The notes below the pieces were generated by a model, which worked only from the letters and a program-made list of their open reading frames with translations, was not told the DNA's origin and ran no database searches. This document shows, piece by piece, positions 25,999 to 35,941 of a stretch of DNA of 64,000 nucleotides (the stretch's first letter is position 1; the number at the start of each line of letters is the position of its first letter). The stretch is taken from positions 1-64,000 of the forward strand of contig DATLZU010000013.1 of assembly GCA_035573855.1 (NCBI GenBank), given 5' to 3'. The DNA comes from DATLZU01 sp035573855 (GTDB lineage Bacteria > Nitrospirota > Nitrospiria > Nitrospirales > Nitrospiraceae). Made by a program: the position numbers and the translations under genes.

Positions 25999-28590
25999 TC
26001 ACCTTCCAATCCCCGCTTCTCGGAGCACCTGCCCCGTGTACGATCGCTTCGACCGGGCCACTTCCCGCGGCGTTCCTTCAGCCACGATCTCGCCACCGTG
26101 GTCGCCACCTTCAGGACCCAGGTCGATGATCCAGTCGGCGTTCTTGATCACGTCCAGATTGTGTTCGATGACCACGACCGTGTTGCCAGCTTCGACCAGC
26201 CGGTTGAGCACGTCGAGCAGGCGCTGGATATCGGCGAAATGCAGGCCGGTGGTCGGTTCGTCCAGGATGTACAGGGTGCGGCCGGTGGCGCGTTTGGACA
26301 ATTCGCGCGAGAGCTTCACCCGCTGCGCCTCGCCGCCTGAGAGGGTGGTCGCGGATTGGCCGAGCTTAATGTAGTGTAACCCCACGTCGTGCAGCGTCTG
26401 CAATTTCGCCTTGATCAGCGGGATATGTTCAAAAAATTCCAGCGCCTCGTCCACCGTCATGTTCAGGATGTCCGCAATGCTGCGGCCTTTGTAGTGGATG
26501 TCCAGCGTCTCCCGATTGTACCGTTGCCCTTTGCAGACCTCGCAAGTCACATAGATGTCCGGCAGGAAGTGCATCTCGATCTTGATGAGGCCATCCCCCT
26601 GGCAGGCTTCACAGCGGCCGCCCTTCACGTTGAAGCTGTAGCGGCCGGGCTTGTACCCGCGGACGCGCGACTCCGGAAGGTTCGAGAACACATCGCGGAT
26701 GAACGTGAACAGGCCCGTGTAGGTGGCCGGGTTCGAGCGCGGCGTCCGGCCGATCGGGGACTGGTCGATGTCAATTACTTTGTCGAGCGCCTCGACACCG
26801 AGCAGTTCCTTGCAGCCGTCGATCTTCAGCTTTCCCTCACCATTCCCTCTCCGGGGCGTCCATGGGGCTTTGTGATGCAACGGGCGTGGGGGAGCAGATT
26901 GAGGAGAGGGGTGCTGCCTGAGCAGTTGAGAGAGCGAATGGAATAACACCTCCAGCACCAACGTGCTTTTCCCCGAGCCGGAGACGCCGGTGACGCAGGT
27001 AAACAGGCCGAGCGGAAAGCGGGCCGTGATGCCCTTGAGGTTGTGCTTCCGCGCCCCCACCACCGTGAGAAAGCCCTTAGGTTTGCGCTCCCGATGCGGA
27101 AGCGTCACCGAGAGGTCGCCGCGGAGATAGCGGCCGGTGAGGGACTCCGGATTCGCCATGACCTCGGCGGGCGCCCCTTGGGCGATGATCCGGCCGCCGT
27201 GCGCGCCGGCCCCGGGTCCCAGGTCCAGGATGTAATCCGCCGCCCGCATGGTTTCCGCATCATGTTCGACGACGATGACCGTGTTGCCCAGGTCGCGCAG
27301 GCGCAGGAGCGTCTCCAGCAGCCGCCGGTTGTCCCGCTGGTGCAACCCGATGGACGGCTCGTCGAGAATGTAGAGGACGCCGACCAATCCGGAGCCGATC
27401 TGGGTCGCCAACCGAATCCGCTGCCCTTCGCCGCCAGACAACGTCGCCGCCGGCCGGTCCAGCGTCAGATAATCAAGCCCGACGTTCACCAGGAATCCCA
27501 GCCGTTCGCGGATCTCTTTCAGAATGCGTTGAGCGATCAGTGTCTCACGCTCCGTCAACGTGAGCGACTGAAAGAAGTCCGCCGCCGCGCGGACGGAGAG
27601 TTGCGTCACGTCCGCGATGGATCGGCGGGCGATCTTGACGGACAGGCTTTCCGGTTTCAGTCGCGCGCCCTTGCAGGCGGAGCACAGGTCGAGTAGGGTG
27701 AAATCCTCGTCCTCGGGACAGCCCGGCGTCATCGCGTAGCCGATCCCGTCGCAGGCCGGACAGGCCCCATGCGGACTGTTGAACGAAAAGATGCGGGGCG
27801 TGATTTCCGGATAGCTGACGCCGCAGCGGATGCACGCCAGCTGCTCGCTGTACAGGAACGTCTTCCCGTCTTCTGTCAGCACCCCGACCAGGCCGCCAGC
27901 CAGCTTGAGCGAGGTCTCGACCGAATCGGCCAGCCGTCGCGCCAGCGCCTCGCCGGATTTCATGACCAGCCGATCGACGATGATCTCAATCGTGTGCTTT
28001 TTCTGTTTATCAAGCGTGATATCCTCGCCGAGATCCACAATGCGGTTGTCGATCCGCGCCCGCACGTACCCGGCCCGCCGCATGTCGAGCAGTTCTTTCC
28101 GGTATTCACCCTTTCGCCCGCGCACGATGGGTGCCAGGATCTGAAACTTGGTCCCCTCTGGCAGTTCACGGATCGCGTCGACCATCTGCTGCACGGTCTG
28201 CGCGGCGATCTCCTCCCCGCACTGGTAACAGAACGGCCGGCCGACCCGGGCGAACAACAGCCGGAGATAGTCGTAAATTTCCGTGACGGTACCGACGGTG
28301 GAGCGGGGGTTATGGCTGGTGCTCTTCTGCTCGATGGAGATGGCCGGCGACAGGCCTTCGATCGAGTCGACATCCGGCTTGCCCATCTGTTCCAGGAACT
28401 GACGGGCGTAGGCGGATAGCGATTCGACGTAACGCCGCTGGCCCTCGGCGTAGATCGTGTCAAAGGCGAGGGATGACTTACCCGACCCGCTCAAGCCCGT
28501 GATCACCACGAGCTTGTCCCGCGGAATCTCGAGATCGAGGTTTTTGAGATTATGCTCCCGCGCGCCGCGGATGACGATGGAGCCGGACAT
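25999..28590 (-). CDS. uvrA: UvrABC excinuclease subunit A lacking the insertion domain
   Basis: 863 residues against about 940 usual. Both ABC ATPase heads are complete: Walker A GLSGSGKSSL and GVSGSGKSTL, signatures LSGGEGQR and LSGGEAQR, Walker B LYILDEPSIGLH and LYILDEPTTGLH. The UvrB-binding region (about 130-245) and the zinc modules are present. About 95 residues normally between CPACDGIG and the next CxxC are reduced to ~15 residues, so the DNA-contacting insertion domain is absent. In the second half, ~26 extra residues (around HPSPQSAPPRPLHHKAPW) come from a repeat. Damage recognition is the expected role; the start gives the standard MSGSIVIRGAREHNLKN. Confidence 0.95.
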   Translation of the reverse strand: MSGSIVIRGAREHNLKNLDLEIPRDKLVVITGLSGSGKSSLAFDTIYAEGQRRYVESLSAYARQFLEQMGKPDVDSIEGLSPAISIEQKSTSHNPRSTVGTVTEIYDYLRLLFARVGRPFCYQCGEEIAAQTVQQMVDAIRELPEGTKFQILAPIVRGRKGEYRKELLDMRRAGYVRARIDNRIVDLGEDITLDKQKKHTIEIIVDRLVMKSGEALARRLADSVETSLKLAGGLVGVLTEDGKTFLYSEQLACIRCGVSYPEITPRIFSFNSPHGACPACDGIGYAMTPGCPEDEDFTLLDLCSACKGARLKPESLSVKIARRSIADVTQLSVRAAADFFQSLTLTERETLIAQRILKEIRERLGFLVNVGLDYLTLDRPAATLSGGEGQRIRLATQIGSGLVGVLYILDEPSIGLHQRDNRRLLETLLRLRDLGNTVIVVEHDAETMRAADYILDLGPGAGAHGGRIIAQGAPAEVMANPESLTGRYLRGDLSVTLPHRERKPKGFLTVVGARKHNLKGITARFPLGLFTCVTGVSGSGKSTLVLEVLFHSLSQLLRQHPSPQSAPPRPLHHKAPWTPRRGNGEGKLKIDGCKELLGVEALDKVIDIDQSPIGRTPRSNPATYTGLFTFIRDVFSNLPESRVRGYKPGRYSFNVKGGRCEACQGDGLIKIEMHFLPDIYVTCEVCKGQRYNRETLDIHYKGRSIADILNMTVDEALEFFEHIPLIKAKLQTLHDVGLHYIKLGQSATTLSGGEAQRVKLSRELSKRATGRTLYILDEPTTGLHFADIQRLLDVLNRLVEAGNTVVVIEHNLDVIKNADWIIDLGPEGGDHGGEIVAEGTPREVARSKRSYTGQVLREAGIGR
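26829..26923. repeat. Palindromic repeat (CCCTCACC..CCCTCTCC family) inside uvrA
   Basis: Left arm CCCTCACCATTCCCTCTCC, right arm GGGGGAGCAGATTGAGGAGAG with degenerate pairing. Related to the elements at 44277-44320, 44690-44741 and 55633-55702. Here it is translated as a Pro/His-rich insert of UvrA. Confidence 0.5.
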
Positions 28591-28606
28591 AAGGGGCGGA
28601 ATTATA

Positions 28607-30243
28607 TCATGGGGGCGAGGGACAAGGGCGTGACCGTGTCAACGCCGGCGGGCCGGGCGGTCGTTTCAACGCTTCGCCCCAGCGTGCCAGGAACGCGGTG
28701 ACGAAGTCGTGTTCCTTGGCCGCCTCGACGGCCAACAGGGCCAGCGCCAGCGCCACCGTGAGGGCCAGGTGATAGCCTTCCGACCGGGAAACATCGGCGC
28801 GCCGGTAGGCGGGATGGGCGTCGTTCACGACAACCGTGGATTCGACCAGGCGCCCGAGCTCCGGATCGTCGGGCGCGGACTCAAACCGGATGTTCAACCC
28901 ATACCGCGCGGGGCGCGGTCTGCCGCGCGCGCCGGGAAGGACCGTGTCGGTCGCGGGCGACTCCACCTCAGTCTCGGACTGGGCCGGTGGTTGAGTCGGC
29001 TCGCTTTGCGATTGCGGCTCTGTCGGAGGCGCCTCACGCTCCTGCCCGTCCGGCTGCTCCGCGTGCCGATCACCGATCGCTTCCTCCGCCGATGGAGTGA
29101 CCGTCGCGCCCATCGGGCCTTGCCCGTTCTGAGCCTCTCCTCCGCGGCCGATCGGCAGCCGCTTTTGCCCGCCGGCCCGTCGCTCCACGAGGGACGCCAA
29201 CAGCGGGAAGTCCTCCGCCAGATCCACCAGCACCCGCTCAAGATCGCGTTCGACCGGTCGCACTTCCCGGCGGCGCACCTCTTCCGCGGGCTCGCATCCG
29301 TCCCCCACGGAGAGCTGCGCTAATACCGCTTCCTGCAAGACTCTCCGGTACGCGAGATAGATCGCGCCGTGAGAACCGACGCGGACGAAATCGCCTTTAT
29401 TGAGTGCGAGGCAGGCGGCCAGTGCCGGCGCTTTGACGCAGCTGCCGATCAGATTCAGCGCCGACGGAGTGAGCCCGAGCCAATCCCAGCCTTGCCTGAT
29501 GACCTTGCCGAACGTGCAGATCTCGAGGCCGCGGCGCTCCTTGGACAACGGCGTCGGCTCCCGGACCAGATACTCGACCGCGGCCGGCTTGCGCTTGCGT
29601 GGAGGCACACCGCGAGCCCGGCTTTTTCGGGCACCTGCCAGGTCTCATGCTCCAGCGACCGCCCGTTCACCTCGAACATGACACCCCGGGGATAGTGCTG
29701 GGCGAGGATTTCGCTGAACTCTGGGTCCATGAGCGGCTGATAGCGGCGGCGCACCGTCGCCTCGATATAGCCTTCATCCAGCAGGGGCGAGAGCACGTTC
29801 TGGAGCTTGAGCCGGACGCCGGTCCCTCGCTCGACGACGAGACCCGGAGGCGGGATCCATTTCCACGGCGCCCGATGCCGCGACGCCAGTGCCCATCGCG
29901 TCGCCACATGGGTCTTGCCCAGGCGCGTTTCGGTCACCACCTCTTCGCAGACCAACAGCCCCAGCTTGATGCCGACGCCGGCAAAGCCGATCCCTTCTCC
30001 GCGCGTCTTGGTGCTCGTCGCCAGGTCGTGATACCGGATCAGGTCGCGCCGTTGCATGCCGGCGCCGTTGTCCACGACGGTCAGCGTCGCTTGCGCGGGG
30101 TCGGTCTGCATGGAGATGTGCGTGGCGCCGGAATCCAGGGAGTTCGCCACAATCTCGGTCAGGATGGTCTCCTCGATCGCGCCGGGATAGGCGTCGCGAA
30201 GGTCTTCCAAGAGGTGAAGCAGATCGACGCGGGTTTCGCCCAT
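28607..30243 (-). pseudogene. GHKL (MutL/Hsp90-like) ATPase, single frameshift
   Basis: The N-terminal part (reading from ATG 30243) has the GHKL ATP-binding motifs: EIVANSLDSGATHISM (N box), VVDNGAGM (G1), and GFAGVGIKLGLLV (G2), as in MutL and other GHKL ATPases. Near 29610-29640 homologous-looking sequence moves to the -1 frame and continues (PRKRKPAAVEYLVREPTPLSKERRGLEICTFG) to 28607, with a Pro/Glu/Ser-rich linker and a C-terminal helical domain. The step fits a one-base deletion next to an A5 run. Joined length would be about 545 residues. The start lies 56 bases after the helicase gene on the same strand, so an operon is possible, though base composition differs. Confidence 0.7.
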
Positions 30244-30299
30244 GGGACCGCGGTTCCAATCCAGGGAATGTTTCTCTTGCCTGCCAACGTCTACTAAAA

Positions 30300-33200
30300 C
30301 TACACTTGTCGTCGCCTGTTGTTCCGATCAATTTTTAGCACGCGGAGTCTCCTCGGTCCTCTTCCTGGGAGTACCAGGTCTACTTCCTCGCCCTCAGCTT
30401 TATCAAGCAAGGTCTTCGCCAACGGCGTCGCCGCATTAATGATGCCTTGCTCGAAATTGCTGGGGGCATCTGTGATAAGCACCTGCTTCCTTTCGGTTGG
30501 GGTCTCGACATCGCAATAGGTTACTGTGTCACCGACCTCGACGTACAACTCTTCGTCTTCGTCCACAGGCCGGATTGCAAGGTCCACTTGGACCGGAGCC
30601 CCTTCCCTAACAGCAGTACTATCTGGCTCCTCCTCAACATGTTCCTCCGCAATGTGGGGAGTGGGCTCCTGTGCCGCCGCCCTGCGGCGCTCTTCAAGGA
30701 ATGACAACAGTCGCGTGGCTTCGGCTTGTGGATTCCGGAACCAATCAGGCGACCAAATGCGCCAAATTTTCCCCTTCCAGCCAAGGCTCTCTAAAATTTC
30801 TTGCCGGATGCGGTCACGATCACGCACGGATGCCCCAGAGTGGTAAGTCGCGCCATCGCATTCAATGGCTGCCAGAAACTCTCCCGGCCGGTCAGGATTC
30901 CGTACAGCAATATCAATGAAATAACCGGCCACTCCGAGCTGAGGTTGCACCTCGTAACTCTTGCTCTTGAGAACATCTGCTACCACCACCTCGAAGTCGC
31001 TGTCAGGTTCTCGTTCAGTGATATCCGGACCTACGAGAACCCCCCGCGCGGCATATTCGAGATAGTTCTTCAACGTTCTGGTCCCCTCCGGGGTATTCTC
31101 ATCAATGACAATGTCCTCCGGTTGCATTGAGGAGAAGATGTGGAGGCTCCTGCGGGCACGAGTGAAGAGGACATTGAGCCGACGCCATCCCGTCGGTCGG
31201 CTGATGGGGCCGAAATTCTGGCGCACAACCGTCGTTCCCGGTGCTCGGCCAAATGTGGTGGAAATGAAGATGACGTCTCTTTCGTCACCCTGGACGTTCT
31301 CGAGATTCTTGACGAAGAATGGCCAACCCTCTTGTTCCCATCGAGCCTTGTAGGCTTCTCCCTCCTCATGATTTTTAAGCCGATCATTCAAGAGCTCTTC
31401 AATGAGGTCGCGTTGGGTAATGTTCAGCGTAACCACTCCGAGAGATTCATCAGGACGGGAATGCATGTGGGCAAGAACGGCATCGACGACTTGTTGCGCT
31501 TCTTGGAGGTTCTGGCGATTCTGGTAGACCCCATTCTGGATATGGTGAAACCGAAGCCCCAGCCGTTTCGATTTTGGATAAGGAGAGGGAAACACAATCA
31601 AGTGTCCATCGTAGAAGTGATGATTGGAAAAGGCGATCAAGGACTCGTGTTTGGATCGATAGTGCCATCTGAGCGTACGATTCGAAAAGAGAGGGCTACA
31701 TATATCCAGGATGCTTTCTGAGGTGGTTACAGCAGTCCCTTCGTCCAGTTCGTCATCGGTGGTCATCATCCGGTCAAAGAAGCTCGTGGGCGGGAGTTGC
31801 TTCTGATCGCCCACGACGACAAGCTGCTTTCCGCGCGCAATGGCTCCCAGAGCTTCCTCGATCTTCAGTTGAGATGCCTCGTCCATCACCACAAGGTCGA
31901 ATTCGACAGCGCCTGGTTCAAGGTACTGCGCGACGGAGAGGGGGCTCATCATGAAACAGGGCTTCAGTTCCTGAATAGCTCGCCCCGCCCGGCGAATCAT
32001 TTGTCGAATGGGCGTACGCGGCCGTTGCAAGGCCATGAGATGATTAAGCAGTGCCATCTCCGTTCTCTCTTCGACTCTCACGCCTGCAACTCCAGAGAGA
32101 GGAGAAGCTTGGCGGGCGATGCTGGCGGCACATGCTCTTCCCCGGAGCAAAATGACTTCCTTGTCGAGCCGCGAAAACTCTTCTCTCACTTGTGCGTGGG
32201 ATATGCCAGAAAAACGTCCGAGTTCGTACCTTGAACCGAAAAGCGATATCGCGATCGAAGCGTAAAACCTGTATAAAAACGCATCCTCGAAGGTGTCGCT
32301 ATTGATGTCACCGGATTCTAATTTCTCCGCGAATGACCTCAGACCAAGTTCAATGATTTCATCTCGGGCACGGTTGTACTGCGCCCATGACAACAAACCA
32401 TCCATATTGTCCAGAGCCAGCCTTGCGCGGGCCCGCATTGCCTCTGTCGGAATTTGGTTACCGACAGGAGAACCCGCGGAATTCCATTGTTCCCAATTGA
32501 AGTCGCCACATTGTCGCATCTTGTCGCCAAACCGCTCGTCGAAGCTGGCGGCCTCCCACGCGTCGGCGGCTGCCTGTTTCAGGCTCACCAGGCGTTCAGA
32601 GGCTTCACCGGTTAACAGAGCATCCTTTGTTTCGTCTGGCAGGCTCGCTCGCATGACCTTCCTTCCCCATGCGATGGTCTCAAAGATGCTCGGGAAATCT
32701 GTGTTGAGCCCCCCAAAATGGTCTCCCAGAAGATTCTGAACGTCTGCCTGGTTTTCGATTTGCTCCAGCAACGAGGTATATCTTCGGCAAGCATCGACAG
32801 CATTCAGAATTTCCTCTGGCGTCAGGGTGGACGAACCGAGTGGCCTTAGCTGTCTGACAGAGGCCTCGATTTCGTTTAGGAACGTCTCAAGAGCGGTTAG
32901 GCGCTCAGTCCAAGGGTGACTGGTGTTTGCAGTATCGTCATATATCGCCGTATCGCGAAGAGCGTGGTTAATGCGTTCAGCCGCTTCCTGCATTTCTTGG
33001 TAATGGGCTTGGGCAGGCTCCATTCGTAAGGCAAGTCGGGATAACCGACTACTATCAAAGGTTGTTAGGTCGAGAGCTTCTGAGCTCAGGCCGTGTCGGA
33101 GCAGGGTTGTGCGTGCCTTTTCACACCAGGTAACCAACTGATCAATCTTTCCAAAATCAGTGTCCATCCCACAAAACAGCATGCCGAACGCTTCGCTGTA

Positions 33201-35726
33201 TTCTTGGCTCCGTTGAAACTGCGCGACCGCTTTACGGTATCTGGCAAGCTCGGTCAGCTCCTCCAGCCGGTCGGCTGCTGATTTGTTCGCATTTTTATCG
33301 CGGGAGAGCGTTTTGTGAAGTCGGCACGCCCAGCGCCATTCTCTCTGAAAGACCCGGTACCACTTATCTCCTTGCCTGAGGATGCGGATGGCCTGTAGAA
33401 GTTCACTCCCATCGGGCTGGTCATCAAGCCAGAAGAGGCGCTCAAGAGCTTGCTGTTGTTGGTTCAGATTGGACAGTTGCTCCCGTGCTCTCGACAGGGT
33501 TTCTCTGGCCAAAGGATGGTCGAGCCTAGGATGCCGTAAAGCGAGCAGTTCCTGTGGGAGTTGATGGGCAATGGCCACAATATCATGGGTGCAAAGAATA
33601 GATGCATCAGTCGCGTCGAATGGAAGGCCAGTGAGCGCGGCAGTATCGCGGAAAAAATCCAACGCTCTTCTGATTTGAGTGACGGCACTCCGCACGTCTA
33701 CCACAATCTTTTCAATGTATTTCAGGGTCCGCGTGGCAATTCTCTGGTACCGGAAGACGCGGAGTGCGGTTTGCACCTCACGAACTGTGGTTTCAGTTAT
33801 GACTTCTGCGGGTTGCAACATGTTCTCGGTCGCCTGCGCCAGATGGCGTGCCTCGTCACAAAGCTTCTGAAGCTGCTCGATCAGGATTTGGCCTGAACGT
33901 GCCATAGGATCATTTGGGCTAAAGAACCGTGAGAGCAGTTCCGTTATGACACAAGGCCCGGGTTCCTCAAGCGCTTGGACGCACTGGGCAAACGCCTGAA
34001 GCTCTGCCTTACTGCCGGGAAGTTGTGCAAACGCATTCTGCCGCAACACTTGCATTGCTTGATCGAACCTTCTGGTATCTTCGATCAGGTCGGTAAGGAA
34101 TCTTCGAAGACGGAGGTTGTCTCCAGGATTTAGACGATCGGGAAAGAAACCAAACCAAGGGTGTTGAGGCCCGTACGAGCCTATTTCACGGTAATGTAGC
34201 GCGAGGTCGGCAATAGCCCGACGCATTTCATCAAGTCGGGTCACGTTCGCATGAAGCGCCTCTTCCACTACCAAAGCTTCCAAACTGCCCTCTGATTCTG
34301 ATAGGGATGCCTTCTTGCGATAGTGTTCGGCCTTCCAGAGAACTTCAAAGACCGACAGGCCGAGCTCGTTACCAAGCTTGGAGTTCATTAAATCGGCATA
34401 CCCTTTGAGGCGTTTTCTGCGTTCATCTAAGACCCGCAACTTGTCCTCAAGGCCGCGTGGGGTGTCATGCCGGCTATCCCGGCGCTTCTTTATTTCCTCC
34501 ACCACCCGCTTCTTGTCGGTCTTGTGGCTATGAAGCTCCAGACAGAAGTTTCCCAACCCTGCCTGATCGAGGCGGTGTTTGACCACCTCCAACGCAGCTA
34601 ATTTTTCCGACACAAACAGCACCTTCTTCCCTCTCAGCATGGCCAATGCGATGAGATTAGTTATTGTTTGGGATTTGCCCGTCCCCGGAGGCCCGTTGAT
34701 CACCATGTTTTTCCCTGAAAGCGCATCGATCAACGCACGGTGTTGGGAAGTGTCTCCATCGTAGATAAGCTCGAGACCGAAACCGTTCTCACGTTGGTCA
34801 TCAATTGGATAAGGGGCCGCATCGTTATCATTGCTATCGCCAGTGCTGTTGCCCAAAAACAACCCTTGAACAATCGGATGTTCGAGAAGCTTGCTGTTCC
34901 CTCGACCTCCAGGCCAATTCTTCGGATCAATGTCCTGAACCAGCATCATTTTGGCGAACGAGAGGAGTCCAAGTATCATCTGTCGCTTGACTCTCCAGCG
35001 ATGTTTGCGTGCGATAGCCTGGCGGACTCGGTCGACGTAGTCCTCTGGGCGCTCCTCTTCTTTTAATTCGGGCAAATGAATACCAAACTCCTGTTTGAGT
35101 TTCTCGCGCAGGGAAAGATTCTCGGTGATCTCTTCTCCGCTATAGGTCAAGTCATACCGGGACAGACGCGTATGTGGGTCGATGCCTCCACGTTTCAGGC
35201 TCACCGGAATGGCAAGGAGAGGAGCATTGAGGGGCCGGTCTGCATCATCGGATTCATAGAACTCAAGGAATCCAAAAACCAGGTACAGCATGTTAGTCCC
35301 GGTTTCCTCTATGGCACTCTGAGCTTCCCTCGCAATGCGCCGACATTGCCGTTCCAGATCTTCTGGATAATAAAGAGCCCGCAGCCGCTTTCCCTCTGCC
35401 CCGGTTGCCGGAACATTTTGCCGATAACTCGGAAGTTCGAAGTCGGTGTCTATTCCCCGCTGCCTTGCGTACTCGCGCACGTCCGGTTTGACGCGTCGTC
35501 CTTCGTGAAGAACGTACTCGGCCGGTGACGGATCAGGGACGGGGATAAACGTACAGGGTTCACCGTCGAGAAGGCGATCGTACACCGCATTGGGAATCGC
35601 CTCCACGACTTGAAGGCTTTTGGCAACGGAGGGTTTGAAATTAAGAAGCCGGTTGCGTGAGGTGAGATCAAGCAGTCTCAATCTGAGCTTCCTGAGCTCT
35701 TCTCCTATTTGGTCGCCGTTAGGCAT
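30300..35726 (-). CDS. DUF4011 / SF1 helicase / Vsr-nuclease fusion, defence candidate
   Basis: About 1,808 residues. The N-terminal DUF4011-like region (KLRLRLLDLTSRNRLLNF) is followed by a split superfamily 1 helicase: Walker A GPPGTGKSQTI near residue 350, motif II VVMDEASQ and QLPPTSFF near 1230, VGDQKQL, and motifs V/VI NVQGDERDVIFIS and LNVLFTRAR. A Vsr/DUF559-like nuclease domain follows (VLKSKSYEVQPQLGVAGYFIDIAV..AIECDGATYH). The last ~90 residues resemble the C-terminal domain of GreA/GreB (INAATPLAKTLLDKAEGEEVDLVLPG). Proteins of this architecture are associated with anti-phage islands, so a defence role is inferred. The gene is visibly less GC-rich than its neighbours, a sign of transfer. 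TTG 35789 and ATG 35771 are other starts. Confidence 0.85.
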   Translation of the reverse strand: MPNGDQIGEELRKLRLRLLDLTSRNRLLNFKPSVAKSLQVVEAIPNAVYDRLLDGEPCTFIPVPDPSPAEYVLHEGRRVKPDVREYARQRGIDTDFELPSYRQNVPATGAEGKRLRALYYPEDLERQCRRIAREAQSAIEETGTNMLYLVFGFLEFYESDDADRPLNAPLLAIPVSLKRGGIDPHTRLSRYDLTYSGEEITENLSLREKLKQEFGIHLPELKEEERPEDYVDRVRQAIARKHRWRVKRQMILGLLSFAKMMLVQDIDPKNWPGGRGNSKLLEHPIVQGLFLGNSTGDSNDNDAAPYPIDDQRENGFGLELIYDGDTSQHRALIDALSGKNMVINGPPGTGKSQTITNLIALAMLRGKKVLFVSEKLAALEVVKHRLDQAGLGNFCLELHSHKTDKKRVVEEIKKRRDSRHDTPRGLEDKLRVLDERRKRLKGYADLMNSKLGNELGLSVFEVLWKAEHYRKKASLSESEGSLEALVVEEALHANVTRLDEMRRAIADLALHYREIGSYGPQHPWFGFFPDRLNPGDNLRLRRFLTDLIEDTRRFDQAMQVLRQNAFAQLPGSKAELQAFAQCVQALEEPGPCVITELLSRFFSPNDPMARSGQILIEQLQKLCDEARHLAQATENMLQPAEVITETTVREVQTALRVFRYQRIATRTLKYIEKIVVDVRSAVTQIRRALDFFRDTAALTGLPFDATDASILCTHDIVAIAHQLPQELLALRHPRLDHPLARETLSRAREQLSNLNQQQQALERLFWLDDQPDGSELLQAIRILRQGDKWYRVFQREWRWACRLHKTLSRDKNANKSAADRLEELTELARYRKAVAQFQRSQEYSEAFGMLFCGMDTDFGKIDQLVTWCEKARTTLLRHGLSSEALDLTTFDSSRLSRLALRMEPAQAHYQEMQEAAERINHALRDTAIYDDTANTSHPWTERLTALETFLNEIEASVRQLRPLGSSTLTPEEILNAVDACRRYTSLLEQIENQADVQNLLGDHFGGLNTDFPSIFETIAWGRKVMRASLPDETKDALLTGEASERLVSLKQAAADAWEAASFDERFGDKMRQCGDFNWEQWNSAGSPVGNQIPTEAMRARARLALDNMDGLLSWAQYNRARDEIIELGLRSFAEKLESGDINSDTFEDAFLYRFYASIAISLFGSRYELGRFSGISHAQVREEFSRLDKEVILLRGRACAASIARQASPLSGVAGVRVEERTEMALLNHLMALQRPRTPIRQMIRRAGRAIQELKPCFMMSPLSVAQYLEPGAVEFDLVVMDEASQLKIEEALGAIARGKQLVVVGDQKQLPPTSFFDRMMTTDDELDEGTAVTTSESILDICSPLFSNRTLRWHYRSKHESLIAFSNHHFYDGHLIVFPSPYPKSKRLGLRFHHIQNGVYQNRQNLQEAQQVVDAVLAHMHSRPDESLGVVTLNITQRDLIEELLNDRLKNHEEGEAYKARWEQEGWPFFVKNLENVQGDERDVIFISTTFGRAPGTTVVRQNFGPISRPTGWRRLNVLFTRARRSLHIFSSMQPEDIVIDENTPEGTRTLKNYLEYAARGVLVGPDITEREPDSDFEVVVADVLKSKSYEVQPQLGVAGYFIDIAVRNPDRPGEFLAAIECDGATYHSGASVRDRDRIRQEILESLGWKGKIWRIWSPDWFRNPQAEATRLLSFLEERRRAAAQEPTPHIAEEHVEEEPDSTAVREGAPVQVDLAIRPVDEDEELYVEVGDTVTYCDVETPTERKQVLITDAPSNFEQGIINAATPLAKTLLDKAEGEEVDLVLPGRGPRRLRVLKIDRNNRRRQV

Positions 35727-35884
35727 CACTGCATCAGGAAATGAGGAATCTCCCGAGCCTCTGCCAAGCATAACGATGTGCAGGAACAATAAAAAAAGTC
35801 AACGTGGTTATCCCCGCACTTCTTATATCTTATAGGATACCTGGGCTGCCTTTTCGCCAAGCCACTCTCTTGTATCAATCTCTC

Positions 35885-35921
35885 TTGCGTTATACGTAGA
35901 GTCGGTCTATTCTACGTATAA
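35885..35921 (+). promoter_or_regulatory. Promoter overlapped by a perfect 11-bp palindrome
   Basis: TTATACGTAGA (35890-35900) and TCTACGTATAA (35911-35921) are exact inverted repeats around a 10-base centre. TTGCGT (35885-35890) and TATTCT (35908-35913) with a 17-bp spacer could be the -35/-10 of the gene starting at 35942, so a bound repressor would block it. The rest of the 35772-35941 spacer shows no gene. Confidence 0.5.
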
Positions 35922-35941
35922 CTATACTCCCTGAAAAATCC

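Noticed and set aside
29600..29645. Programmed -1 frameshifting in the GHKL ATPase gene
   Set aside because: The A5 run does not form a canonical slippery heptamer in the zero frame, so a plain deletion or read error is likelier.
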